A stretch of 51,761 bases of DNA from Deltaproteobacteria bacterium. Its GTDB lineage: Bacteria; Desulfobacterota; Syntrophia; Syntrophales; UBA2210. Shown piece by piece: positions 15,687 to 24,034 of the stretch. Position 1 is the stretch's first letter. Every line of letters begins with the position of its first letter. The stretch spans positions 1-51,761 of the forward strand of contig JAFDAS010000003.1 in NCBI GenBank assembly GCA_019313695.1, in the 5' to 3' direction. Made by a program: the position numbers and the translations under genes. The notes under the pieces are model-generated. The model was given only the letters and a program-made list of their open reading frames with translations, had not been told where the DNA came from and made no database searches.

Positions 15687-15819
15687 CAGTCTCGTAAAAA
15701 GTCGAAATATACACAATTTTGTCATTCCCGTGAAAACGGGAATCCAGTCTTTTCAAGTGCTTAGCCATATATGGGTTCCCGCCTACGCGGGAATGACAGA
15801 CTTTTCACGAAACCGTCAA
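15683..15819. mobile_element. 137-bp MITE-like palindromic element inside the redox operon
   Basis: The ends TTGACAGTCTCGTAAAAAGTC and its near-complement (GACTTTTCACGAAACCGTCAA) form ~21-bp terminal inverted repeats with about 17 matches. Inside, GTCATTCCCG/CGGGAAT and GTTCCCG/CGGGAATGAC make further hairpins. It has no coding capacity and fills the gap between two HdrA-like genes. A diverged fragment occurs at 5246-5281. Confidence 0.7.
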
Positions 15820-15832
15820 ACTTAAGGTGAAT

Positions 15833-17527
15833 ATGGCGAATATTACTGTTTTTCTGTGCAGATGTTTCGGAGAGATCGATAATGCAATCGATTTTGATCT
15901 TCTCAGGAAGGAATTATCAAAAGATACCTCTGTTTCTTCCGTATCGATTGTTGATTCCCTCTGTCTCGAAGCGGATATAGAAAAGGCTGCCTCCCAAATA
16001 AAAGAAACCAAAGCTGACAGGGTATTAATCGCTGCCTGTCCTACTCTATCGAGGGGCAATCTTCCCGTCGATGGTCTCATCAAAGAGGGGATAGAACGGC
16101 ACAAAATCGACCTGGTAGACATAAGGGAAGGATGCGCATGGATTCATGGCAATGACCCGGAAGGCGCCGTAAAAAAGGCGAAAGATCTCATCAATATGGG
16201 CCTCGCTGCCCTTCAACATAAAGAAGCATCCAAAGATATGCGTGTAAGCGTTCATCCTGATGCCCTGATAATAGGTGCAGGTCCAGCGGGTCTCGCCGCC
16301 GCCACATCACTGGCAAAAACGGGCTTTAAGGTTAACATCCTCGAAAGGGCAAGCGCCCCCGGCGGAATGCTGAGATTGATTTCACAATTGTACCCGACCG
16401 GTGAAGATGCAGCGGATAAACTGAACCCCTACATTGACGAGGTCGAAAACAATCACCTCATCACATTTTATCCCCAGTCAAAAATTTCCTCCATTGAGGG
16501 ATGCATCGGCAATTTCACCGTTCAATTTTCATCTCAGGGAGAAGATAATTCCATTCAATCGGGGATTATCATCATTGCAACGGGTGCAAAGATATTTTTC
16601 CCGACAGGTCTCTATCGTTACGGTGAAATCAGGAATGTAATCACGCAGATGGAGATTGAAAGACAATTTCTTAAAGGATCGTTTGATGCGAAAAAACCCG
16701 TCTTTATTCAGTGTGCCGGCGCGAGAGATAAAGAAAGACCGTATTGTTCGACCATCTGCTGTCCAGCCAGTCTTAAAAATGCCATGAGACTGGCAGGGGA
16801 AAACCCTGGGTCAGAGGTGTTCATTCTCCACCGGGGAATTATGACGCCCGGGAATGTCCTGGAAAAATATTACAGGGATGCCCTCTCAATGGGAATACAG
16901 TTTATTTGTTTTGAAGAAGAGAAGCCTCCCATGATCATGGGTAATGATCGTGTTGAACATGTAGAAGTGTATGACGCGGTGAACGGTATTACACGAAAGA
17001 TAGAAACAGATCTGGTGGTTTTGAGCACACCCCTTGTCCCGAATGACGATAGTGTCCGGCTGGCTCAGATGTTAGGTATTGAAGTTGACCGTTACGGATT
17101 TTTTTCGGAGAGCTATCCAATGCACCCCCTGGAGACGAAGATGGACGGCGTCTTCATCTGCGGCTCCGCGAGATGGCCCGTTGCTTCAGATCAGGCGATA
17201 TTACAGGGAAGGGCAGCCGCCATGAAGGCCGTTTCGTATTTAAGGCAGAGAGAAATTGCCGCATCGACACTCAGCCGGGTTCCCGGTCCGAAATCAGGCC
17301 ACGCCAGGGTTGTTCCCGACTCCTGTACCGGATGTGGAAACTGTGTTGCCGCCTGTCCCTTCGAGGCCTGTCATCTTGAAAAACTGGAGGACAGACATAT
17401 CAGCAAAGTCGATATGATGAGATGCAAGGCCTGCGGAAACTGCGTGTCGGTCTGTCCCAACGGGAGTATGCAGATACCGGAACATAATTATCGCATGGTT
17501 GGAGAAATGATAAAAAGGGCATTTTAG
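15833..17527 (+). CDS. HdrA/QmoB-like FAD iron-sulfur protein
   Basis: A 564-residue HdrA-family protein. The first ~130 residues are an HdrA N-terminal domain with Cys-Arg-Cys; FAD-binding Ile-Gly-Ala-Gly-Pro-Ala-Gly-Leu-Ala is near 145, followed by Ala-Pro-Gly-Gly-Met. The conserved Cys-Ala-Gly-Ala-Arg-Asp...Tyr-Cys-Ser-Thr-Ile-Cys-Cys segment is near 300, and two C-terminal ferredoxin motifs CxxCxxCxxxC lie near 500 and 535. ATG 15833 has AAGG five bases upstream, immediately right of the palindromic element; a GTG at 15827 is also open. Together with the next, MvhD-like gene it looks like QmoB split in two (QmoB is an HdrA-MvhD fusion). Likely the flavin hub between the AOR and formate dehydrogenase. 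Confidence 0.88.
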   Translation: MANITVFLCRCFGEIDNAIDFDLLRKELSKDTSVSSVSIVDSLCLEADIEKAASQIKETKADRVLIAACPTLSRGNLPVDGLIKEGIERHKIDLVDIREGCAWIHGNDPEGAVKKAKDLINMGLAALQHKEASKDMRVSVHPDALIIGAGPAGLAAATSLAKTGFKVNILERASAPGGMLRLISQLYPTGEDAADKLNPYIDEVENNHLITFYPQSKISSIEGCIGNFTVQFSSQGEDNSIQSGIIIIATGAKIFFPTGLYRYGEIRNVITQMEIERQFLKGSFDAKKPVFIQCAGARDKERPYCSTICCPASLKNAMRLAGENPGSEVFILHRGIMTPGNVLEKYYRDALSMGIQFICFEEEKPPMIMGNDRVEHVEVYDAVNGITRKIETDLVVLSTPLVPNDDSVRLAQMLGIEVDRYGFFSESYPMHPLETKMDGVFICGSARWPVASDQAILQGRAAAMKAVSYLRQREIAASTLSRVPGPKSGHARVVPDSCTGCGNCVAACPFEACHLEKLEDRHISKVDMMRCKACGNCVSVCPNGSMQIPEHNYRMVGEMIKRAF

Positions 17528-17562
17528 AAAGCAGGACACAAATAGTAATGCGAGAGGTTAAA

Positions 17563-17988
17563 ATGAACCAGCCCAGAATCCTGATTTTTGCCTGCAAGTG
17601 GTGTGGTCTTATCGGAGCCGATGCCGCCGGAAAGAAGAGAGCTTCTCTCCCTGCCCGGTTTCGTGTCATTCCGGTGGAATGCGCGGCCCTTGTTGAACCC
17701 GATGCAATTTTAAGGGCGCTGGCCGGAGGGATCGACGGAGTAGCCGTCCTGGGATGTCACTCAGGAGGCTGCCGATACAATAACGCGAACCATGCCTCCA
17801 TAAAACGCTTTGAGCTTCTTAAAGATCTCCTGGACACAACAGGGATAGGGGGAGAGAGGTTGCTGCTGAGTTTTGGAACTGCTCACGAATACCACCAGTT
17901 CGAAGAGATAATCGAAAATTTCTTTAACGAATTAGCCGCATTGCCTCCCCTGGACCCATGGTTGTCGCCGTTTGGAGTGGTAAGCTGA
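17563..17988 (+). CDS. MvhD-like [2Fe-2S] protein
   Basis: A 141-residue member of the F420-non-reducing hydrogenase delta-subunit family. It has the Cys-x2-Cys pair (Phe-Ala-Cys-Lys-Trp-Cys), a central Val-Glu-Cys, and the Gly-Cys-His-Ser-Gly-Gly-Cys segment; the usual Gly-Asp-Cys-His-Tyr is here Gly-Gly-Cys-Arg-Tyr. In MvhADG-HdrABC and related complexes this subunit carries electrons from the oxidising enzyme to HdrA. Start ATG 17563 is chosen over 17548 because GAGAGG precedes it at good spacing. It lies between the second HdrA-like gene and an Fe-S gene, so it probably docks the formate dehydrogenase module to HdrA. Confidence 0.88.
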   Translation: MNQPRILIFACKWCGLIGADAAGKKRASLPARFRVIPVECAALVEPDAILRALAGGIDGVAVLGCHSGGCRYNNANHASIKRFELLKDLLDTTGIGGERLLLSFGTAHEYHQFEEIIENFFNELAALPPLDPWLSPFGVVS

Positions 17989-17990
17989 TT

Positions 17991-18842
17991 ATGCTTGAGA
18001 AAACGAAAAACATAGCAAAGCAGATTCTTGAAGAGAAAAAGGCCAATGGTGTTCTCGGCCTTATGAAGAATCAGCGGGATATCGTCCAGCCCCATGTTTT
18101 CAAAAGGCTCCCGGAATTAGATGCCCTCGTTCTTGAACCGAAATGGTTGCTGGCGAAGCTTTCCATGAGCATTTTACGTTCTTCTCCCGAAGGCTACAGA
18201 CTGGCTGTCCTCTGTCGGGGATGCGACGAGAGGGCACTGATTGAACTGACAAAAAGAAACCAGATTGAAAAGGAAAACCTCCTTACGATTGGAATTGCCT
18301 GCAGTCAGGAACAGGCGGCCATATGCCTTTGCGACAGGCCTTATCCGGCAAAAGTTGACGCGGGCGAGATCGCTTCAGGGGTAGATCCCTTTCAGGATGA
18401 AAGAGTCCGGGAATTTTTGATTGGCAATGACAAAAAAAGGATGGAGAAATGGGCGAATGTCCTGAAGCGGTGCATCAAGTGTTACGGCTGCAGAAACTCC
18501 TGTCCCATCTGCGTTTGTGAACCCTGCAAGCTGGAGGATGATGTCTGGGTGCAAAGAGGAGACGTGCCGGCAGAGATGGCAACCTTTCATCTGATACGTG
18601 CCTTTCACCTGTCGGATACCTGTGTGGCCTGCGGAGCCTGTCAGGAAGCCTGTCCCGTCAATATCCCCCTGCTCTATCTGCAGCTTTCGATGCGCAAAAC
18701 GCTCAAGGAAAAATACGGATACGAAGCGGGGCTTGATCCCGAGAAGAAGTCACCAATCCTTTCGGATTTCTTAAAAGAGCCCGAGACGGGCAGGGAATAT
18801 CCCGAATGGATAAACTCGCTGAGGGAAAAAGATGGGCACTGA
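17991..18842 (+). CDS. FrhB/FdhB-like protein with two C-terminal 4Fe-4S clusters
   Basis: A 283-residue protein. The first ~140 residues have Cys-Arg-Gly-Cys-Asp-Glu-Arg and Ile-Ala-Cys segments, recalling the FrhB / F420-dependent formate dehydrogenase beta family. The last third carries two ferredoxin motifs: CxxCxxCxxxCPxC near 160, with additional cysteines (Cys-Val-Cys-Glu-Pro-Cys), and CxxCxxCxxxCP near 210. ATG 17991, two bases after the upstream stop, is preferred to 17958, which would overlap by 31 bp. It overlaps the formate dehydrogenase gene by 11 bp, so it is likely the electron-transfer subunit of that enzyme. Whether it binds a flavin or F420 cannot be judged here. Confidence 0.8.
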   Translation: MLEKTKNIAKQILEEKKANGVLGLMKNQRDIVQPHVFKRLPELDALVLEPKWLLAKLSMSILRSSPEGYRLAVLCRGCDERALIELTKRNQIEKENLLTIGIACSQEQAAICLCDRPYPAKVDAGEIASGVDPFQDERVREFLIGNDKKRMEKWANVLKRCIKCYGCRNSCPICVCEPCKLEDDVWVQRGDVPAEMATFHLIRAFHLSDTCVACGACQEACPVNIPLLYLQLSMRKTLKEKYGYEAGLDPEKKSPILSDFLKEPETGREYPEWINSLREKDGH

Positions 18843-20880
18843 ATTCATCAAGACCATTTGTCCCTATTGCGGCACCGGCTGCGGCCTTATTATAAAGGTC
18901 AAGGATGGCGTTGCCGTTGCGACCTATCCCGACAGGGAACACCCTGTTTCCAGGGGAAGTCTGTGCATAAAGGGGTGGTCTGCCCACGAATTTATCCACC
19001 ATCCCGACCGGCTGACCTCACCCCTTTTGAGAAAGGGTGATACGTTTCAGAAAATTCCGTGGGATGAAGCCATACCGATGGCAGCCGATAAACTGCGTGA
19101 AACTGCCGCAAAATACGGCGGCGACGCCGTTGGCGGCCTTTCCTCCGCCAAGTGTACCAATGAAGAAAATTATCTCTTCCAGAAACTGATGCGAATGGTC
19201 TTCAAGACAAACAATGTAGATCACTGCGCGCGGCTTTGTCATGCCCCGACCACTGTTGCCATGGCACAGACCCTTGGCAGCGGAGCAATGACGAATTCCA
19301 TTTCCGATCTGGCCGGGGCTGAGTGTATTTTTGTTATCGGCTCCAATGCGGCAGAGAGCCATCCGATCATCATGGGTGAAATCTATAAGGCTATCGACAG
19401 GGGGGCAACACTTATTGTTGTAGATCTCCGTAAAACGGCAGTCGTCCAAAACGCGAAAATTCATCTTCCCATCAATCCGGGGACGGACATACCGCTGCTG
19501 TGTGGCATGATGAGGCACATTATTGACGAAGGGTTATACGACGAGGAATTTGTAAAGGCGCGAATGGAAGGTTTTGAAGAATTAAATGAATTTATCTCTG
19601 CATGGACTGTTGAGAAAGCTTCCGGGGAATGCGGCATTGATCCCGGGCTTATTAAGCTGGTAGCGGAAACTTATGCAAAAGCGAAAGAGTCGGCCATAGT
19701 TTACTGCATGGGCATCACCCAGCACGCCTGCGGAACGGCCAATGTCCTCGCCATCTGCGATCTCGCCATGCTGTGCGGCCATGTGGGGAAAGAATATTCC
19801 GGCATATATCCCCTCCGGGGGCAGAACAATGTCCAGGGCGCCTGCGATATGGGAGCCCTGCCCAACGTCTATCCTGGCTATCAGAGCGTCAGCGATCCCG
19901 CGATCAGAGATAAGTTTCAAAAAGCCTGGGGGGGTGAACTTTCCGACAAGCCGGGGCTGACCGTGACAGAGATTATCGGTTCCGCAGGGAAGGACATACG
20001 CGCAGCCTATATCATGGCGGAAAATCCGGCATTGAGTGATCCAGATACCAGTCATGTGCTGGAATCCCTGAAGGCCCTCGACTTTCTCATCGTTCACGAT
20101 ATCTTCCTTACCGAGACGGCACGATTTGCAAATCTTGTGTTGCCGGGCTCCTGTTTTGCCGAAAAATCCGGAACATTCACCAATACGGAACGGCGATTTC
20201 AGCTCTTACGAAAGGCAGTCGATCCGCCGGGGAATGCAAAGGAAGACTTTGCGATCTTATGCCTCCTTGGAAGCGCCCTTGGACTTGATTTTTCCTATAG
20301 CCATCCCGGAGAAGTCATGGAGGAGATTGCGTCACTGGTCCCGGCCTACGGAGGCATCCGCTTTGAGAGATTAGAACGGGGAGGCCTGCAGTGGCCCTGC
20401 CCTGATTCAGATCATCCCGGCACACAGTATCTTCACAAAGATCGATTTACACGGGGCAGAGGACTTTTCGTCACTCCCGAATATACTCCACCGAAGGAAC
20501 TGCCCGATGCCGATTATCCCTATTATCTCAGTACGGGAAGGATGTTTGCTCACTACCATACCGGTACGATGACGCGCCGGTCACCCTTCCTCAACAGAGA
20601 GGCGGAAGAGGCCTATGCCGAGATCAACCCGGAAGACGCCATACACCTGAACGTAAAAGATGGAGAAAAAATTAAGATAACAACCCGCCGGGGAAGCATT
20701 ATAACAACTGCCCGAATAACGAAACGTGTTTCAAGGGGATGTATCTTCGCGCCCTTTCACTTTGCGGAGGCGCGGGCCAATATGCTGACCAATCCGGTTC
20801 TTGATCCCCTTTCCAGGATTCCTGAATTCAAGGTATGTGCAGCGGATGTAAGGAAGGAGTCACAGGATGACGAACGGTAA
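18832..20880 (+). CDS. fdhA: Formate dehydrogenase alpha subunit (Cys type, Mo/W bis-MGD)
   Basis: A 682-residue molybdopterin oxidoreductase of the formate dehydrogenase type. Cys10-Pro-Tyr-Cys13-Gly-Thr-Gly-Cys17 with Cys45 binds the N-terminal [4Fe-4S]; the metal ligand is Cys136 in Ala-Arg-Leu-Cys136-His137, where selenium forms have Sec. The C-terminal ~110 residues are the MGD-binding beta-barrel (Tyr-Leu-Ser-Thr-Gly-Arg, Ala-Glu-Ile-Asn-Pro-Glu-Asp-Ala). There is no Tat signal, which indicates a cytoplasmic enzyme. It would interconvert formate and CO2. Overlaps of 11 and 14 bp with the flanking genes place it firmly inside the complex. A Cys enzyme is notable because the window carries a Sec tRNA. 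Confidence 0.93.
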   Translation: MGTEFIKTICPYCGTGCGLIIKVKDGVAVATYPDREHPVSRGSLCIKGWSAHEFIHHPDRLTSPLLRKGDTFQKIPWDEAIPMAADKLRETAAKYGGDAVGGLSSAKCTNEENYLFQKLMRMVFKTNNVDHCARLCHAPTTVAMAQTLGSGAMTNSISDLAGAECIFVIGSNAAESHPIIMGEIYKAIDRGATLIVVDLRKTAVVQNAKIHLPINPGTDIPLLCGMMRHIIDEGLYDEEFVKARMEGFEELNEFISAWTVEKASGECGIDPGLIKLVAETYAKAKESAIVYCMGITQHACGTANVLAICDLAMLCGHVGKEYSGIYPLRGQNNVQGACDMGALPNVYPGYQSVSDPAIRDKFQKAWGGELSDKPGLTVTEIIGSAGKDIRAAYIMAENPALSDPDTSHVLESLKALDFLIVHDIFLTETARFANLVLPGSCFAEKSGTFTNTERRFQLLRKAVDPPGNAKEDFAILCLLGSALGLDFSYSHPGEVMEEIASLVPAYGGIRFERLERGGLQWPCPDSDHPGTQYLHKDRFTRGRGLFVTPEYTPPKELPDADYPYYLSTGRMFAHYHTGTMTRRSPFLNREAEEAYAEINPEDAIHLNVKDGEKIKITTRRGSIITTARITKRVSRGCIFAPFHFAEARANMLTNPVLDPLSRIPEFKVCAADVRKESQDDER

Positions 20881-21337
20881 AGACAGGCTTGCCGAAGCGA
20901 GGAGATCTTCCGGTGCCTCCGGTTGTGTGGAATGTGGCAGGTGCGTTGCGGTATGTCCCATGGCTGAGATGTATACAAATTTTTCCATCGAAATGTCACC
21001 ACGGGGGGTGATTAAAAAGACCTTGACCGGGGATGACGTCATCATGGATAAAAATATCTGGTACTGCACCGAATGTAATGCCGGCACCGACATGTGTCCA
21101 CAAGGGGTGAGCTGTCGGGATCTGATTCGAGCTCTTAGGGAAATAGCCATTGAAGAGAAAGTGGTCGAAGATATAAAATACTGTACCCGCTGCGGTAAAC
21201 CGTTTCTATCAATTCCCGTAAAAAACTTTGTCTTTGACAGGCTGGAAGAAGAGCCTCCGAATGTTTTGAACCTCCTCGGTCTCTGTCCCGTATGCAGGAG
21301 GGAAATATATATGTTGCGTAATGCGCAGGTACTATAA
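20867..21337 (+). CDS. HdrC-like iron-sulfur protein with altered second cluster and C-terminal Cys knuckle
   Basis: A 156-residue HdrC-family protein. The first cluster motif is intact (Cys20, Cys23, Cys26, Cys30-Pro). The second reads Cys67-x2-Cys70-x2-Gly73-x3-Cys77-Pro: the third cysteine is replaced by glycine, confirmed as GGC in the DNA. The C-terminus adds CxxC (near 106) and CxxC (near 144), resembling a zinc or rubredoxin-like knuckle absent from ordinary HdrC. HdrC normally relays electrons between HdrA and HdrB or a membrane partner; no HdrB occurs in this operon, and the next gene is a membrane Fe-S protein. It overlaps fdhA by 14 bp and the next gene by one base. Confidence 0.82.
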   Translation: MTNGKDRLAEARRSSGASGCVECGRCVAVCPMAEMYTNFSIEMSPRGVIKKTLTGDDVIMDKNIWYCTECNAGTDMCPQGVSCRDLIRALREIAIEEKVVEDIKYCTRCGKPFLSIPVKNFVFDRLEEEPPNVLNLLGLCPVCRREIYMLRNAQVL

Positions 21338-22644
21338 TGCAGGAAGAAACAACCGAACAGAATAATATTATTACCCTCGAGGATCTCAGGCCACGTCGCG
21401 AAGAGAAAAAAACCTTCTCCGGCTACTTTATGCCGCGACGTCATTCCGGGATTCTCTTTGATCCGGAAAAATGTACCGGTTGCGGCACCTGTGAGATGGT
21501 CTGTTCCGTGAGGAATGTCTCTAAAATAGCGCCGGCGTCCGCCAGTATGGAAGTGCTCAGAGATGAGGAAGATAACAGGAATTTTGCGATCCTCTGCCAG
21601 CATTGCCGCAAACCCCTCTGCATCGAAGCCTGCCCCACCAGGGCGATAGAAAAGGGTGAGGACGGGATTGTCCGTATCAACAAACTGTTCTGTGTCGGAT
21701 GCGGTCTCTGTACCATGGCATGCCCGGAGGCCGCGCCCCTTAAAGATCCAGTAACGGAAGAGATAAACAAATGCGATCTCTGTGAAGGCGACCCGCTGTG
21801 CGTTAAATATTGCCCGTCGGGCGCGCTCACCTTCACAAAGGGGAAAAAGATCAGATGGATAAAAGGCCTGCGATGGACCGTCCAAACTGTTTCATTTCTC
21901 CTCCTTGTCGTTATCCTGGTTGGAACATTTTGTTCCCTGAAAGCGGGCGCGCTCAGTCTGTCCTGTCCGGCAGGAATACTTCAGAATATCGCGTCATCAG
22001 GAACTATCGTGCTCGTCTGGATTCTGTCGGCTTTCCTGATACTTGGGCTGACTATCCTTGCAGGGAGGTTTTTCTGCGGATGGATCTGTCCCTTCGGCTT
22101 TTTGCTCGATCTTGTCGATAAAATTACGCCAAAGAAGATCGGGTGGCCGTCATTTCTCAAGAGCAGGATGGTAAAGTACGGTATCCTTGCCGGAGCCGTG
22201 GGAGGAAGTTGCGCTTTCGGGTTCCAGGCATTCTGCCCCGTATGTCCCATCGGTTCTATTTGCCGTTCCTATGGAGCTACAGGAACCCTTAATGGCGCTA
22301 ATCTTGGGATAATGGGGGCACTGGCAGGCCTCGAAATAACAGAAAGGCGGGTCTGGTGCAGGTATTTCTGCCCCGTGGGCGCCCTTCTGGCGCTTTTTGC
22401 AAAGATTGGTCTGATAAAAATTGTCATCGGCGCGAATCAGTGCAAAAAATTTTCCTGTATTCAATGCGCGGAGGTATGCCCCATGGGGATCATCGATGCG
22501 GATAAATTGAGAGAAGGCATATCGCCGGTAATACGGATGACCGAATGCATTACATGTATGAGATGCATTGATCGATGCCCTTACGGTGCGGCAAAGATAA
22601 GATTCAGGTGGCAGAAGGCGGTACCGGGGAATATTGAATTATGA
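21337..22644 (+). CDS. NapH-like membrane Fe-S protein fused to an HycB-like polyferredoxin
   Basis: A 435-residue fusion. Residues ~40-165 form a DMSO-reductase-B/HycB-like ferredoxin with four cluster motifs (CxxCxxxxxCS, CxxCxxxxCxxxCP, CxxCxxCxxxCP, CxxCxxxxxCxxxCP). Residues ~180-365 are a NapH/CcoG-like membrane domain with about four helices and the paired Cys-Gly-Trp-Ile-Cys-Pro-Phe-Gly and Cys-Arg-Tyr-Phe-Cys-Pro-Val-Gly loops. Two further [4Fe-4S] motifs close the protein. NapH proteins oxidise menaquinol, so this subunit probably ties the cytoplasmic Hdr/Fdh part to the quinone pool or to the Tat-targeted Fe-S proteins. It ends by ATGA overlap with the AOR paralogue. Confidence 0.88.
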   Translation: MQEETTEQNNIITLEDLRPRREEKKTFSGYFMPRRHSGILFDPEKCTGCGTCEMVCSVRNVSKIAPASASMEVLRDEEDNRNFAILCQHCRKPLCIEACPTRAIEKGEDGIVRINKLFCVGCGLCTMACPEAAPLKDPVTEEINKCDLCEGDPLCVKYCPSGALTFTKGKKIRWIKGLRWTVQTVSFLLLVVILVGTFCSLKAGALSLSCPAGILQNIASSGTIVLVWILSAFLILGLTILAGRFFCGWICPFGFLLDLVDKITPKKIGWPSFLKSRMVKYGILAGAVGGSCAFGFQAFCPVCPIGSICRSYGATGTLNGANLGIMGALAGLEITERRVWCRYFCPVGALLALFAKIGLIKIVIGANQCKKFSCIQCAEVCPMGIIDADKLREGISPVIRMTECITCMRCIDRCPYGAAKIRFRWQKAVPGNIEL

Positions 22645-23960
22645 AGTTATTCAATAAGTTCTACAATATGAAGGTGGGAATAGTCGATCTTTCTGAATCA
22701 TCTGCAGAGGTGGCGCCTCTGGACGCCCGGCTTGTTGCGGAAAAGATCGGTGGCGCGGCAGTAAATGCAGATCTTTTTAAGCGATATGAAGATGGTGACC
22801 CTCTGATCCTCGGGGTCGGCCCTCTGACAGGCAGCTTTGCGCCCGCCTCATGCCTTTCTGTCGCGACATTTTTAGCGCCGCGTTTCGGAAATCTCTGCCA
22901 CGTACCCCTTATGCTGAGGACAGGCCCGGAGATGAAGTTCTCCGGTATCGATTTTCTGGTGATCAAAGGATGCGCTTCTTCACCTAAGATGTTGCACATC
23001 GACAAAGGAACAATGAATATTGTTTCAGCGGAGCATCTCGTCGGGCTTGAGATCCCTGAGGCTGTTCAGGCACTGAAAAAGGACCCCCCCCTCTCCCGAT
23101 CGATTATCCTGACAGGCCCCGCCGCTGATCACGGGGTTTCCTGTGCTTCCGTTTCAACAGGAATGAGAGGCAGTCTGGATAAAGCGGGGATGGCTTCCCG
23201 GATGGCCTCAAAAAATCTCAAGGGAATCATCTTCAATGGAACCGGTGGTCTTCCCTTCGCCGAAGACAATCTTAACCATAAAGAGACAATAGAAAGGGAC
23301 CTTTTTGCAGATAAAGGGCATGGAAATGAAGGGTTTCTCTCCGTGCTGGAAAAGATCGGAATCGAAGACAATCTGAAAAAAATCATCAAGAAAACAAAAT
23401 GGCGCAATATGGCATGTTACCACTGTCCTTCTCCATGCATAAGTTCCGTCGAATTTACATGGCACGATCCACGGAAGAATTCCAGGACTAAAGACAATAT
23501 ATTTCTTTCAGACCATATGGGATTTTCGGCAATGGTGAAGAAAGCAGGAAAATATGTACTTCCCCTGTTAAAAAGCTGCCTCCGTTTCGGTCTCGACCCG
23601 GTTGCTGCAGCGAAGAGATTGCCGGAGGATGGAGGATTACCTGAATTGCTGAGCGCTATAGAAGAGATGTCCGTTACACCGGAAGGACCGGAAATCGAAA
23701 GAGAATCTCACCCGATCGGAGAGATTCCCGTGGAAACACATAACCTGTTTGGTGGCGGGATACCACCGGTATTGCCCGATGAATTGTGGGGGAAACGGGT
23801 TTGCCTTTCCATGATTCTGGGTGTATGTCCAATATTTTTACTCCTTTTTCCACAGACCTCCGGAATCGATCTTCTTAAATTCCTTGCAAAAGATGAACAT
23901 GATCTGGAGCTTTTGGAAGAAGTGTTAGCCTCATCGATTCAATCCATCCTTGAAGATTGA
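22641..23960 (+). CDS. Short divergent AOR paralogue, probably non-catalytic
   Basis: A 439-residue AOR-family protein, about two thirds of normal length. Domain 1 is aligned throughout with the full AOR at 11822 (Gly-Gly-Ala-Ala, Gly-Pro-Leu-Thr-Gly, Leu-Lys-Gly-Ile), and the Cys-x2-Cys-x3-Cys cluster motif (Cys-Tyr-His-Cys-Pro-Ser-Pro-Cys, near 257) is kept. The Arg-Thr-Gly-Thr-Gly loop is replaced, the Asp-x2-Gly-x-Asp motif is not visible, and most of the C-terminal domain is missing; the tail is hydrophobic. It may act as a structural or electron-transfer partner of the catalytic AOR, as inactive paralogues do in other complexes. It closes the operon with a 4-bp overlap. Confidence 0.82.
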   Translation: MKLFNKFYNMKVGIVDLSESSAEVAPLDARLVAEKIGGAAVNADLFKRYEDGDPLILGVGPLTGSFAPASCLSVATFLAPRFGNLCHVPLMLRTGPEMKFSGIDFLVIKGCASSPKMLHIDKGTMNIVSAEHLVGLEIPEAVQALKKDPPLSRSIILTGPAADHGVSCASVSTGMRGSLDKAGMASRMASKNLKGIIFNGTGGLPFAEDNLNHKETIERDLFADKGHGNEGFLSVLEKIGIEDNLKKIIKKTKWRNMACYHCPSPCISSVEFTWHDPRKNSRTKDNIFLSDHMGFSAMVKKAGKYVLPLLKSCLRFGLDPVAAAKRLPEDGGLPELLSAIEEMSVTPEGPEIERESHPIGEIPVETHNLFGGGIPPVLPDELWGKRVCLSMILGVCPIFLLLFPQTSGIDLLKFLAKDEHDLELLEEVLASSIQSILED

Positions 23961-24034
23961 CGAACAACTTCCAGAAGATGATAAGAGATTGCTTAGATCT
24001 ATGGGCAGGAAATCGCTTCCCTGCGATCTGTCTG

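Noticed and set aside
18832-20880. Formate dehydrogenase as a selenoprotein
   Set aside because: The Ala-Arg-Leu-x-His codon is TGT (19237-19239), a cysteine, and the frame contains no internal TGA.
20860-21885. 341-codon minus-strand open frame
   Set aside because: It is antisense to the HdrC-like and NapH-like genes, whose Cys motifs are unambiguous.
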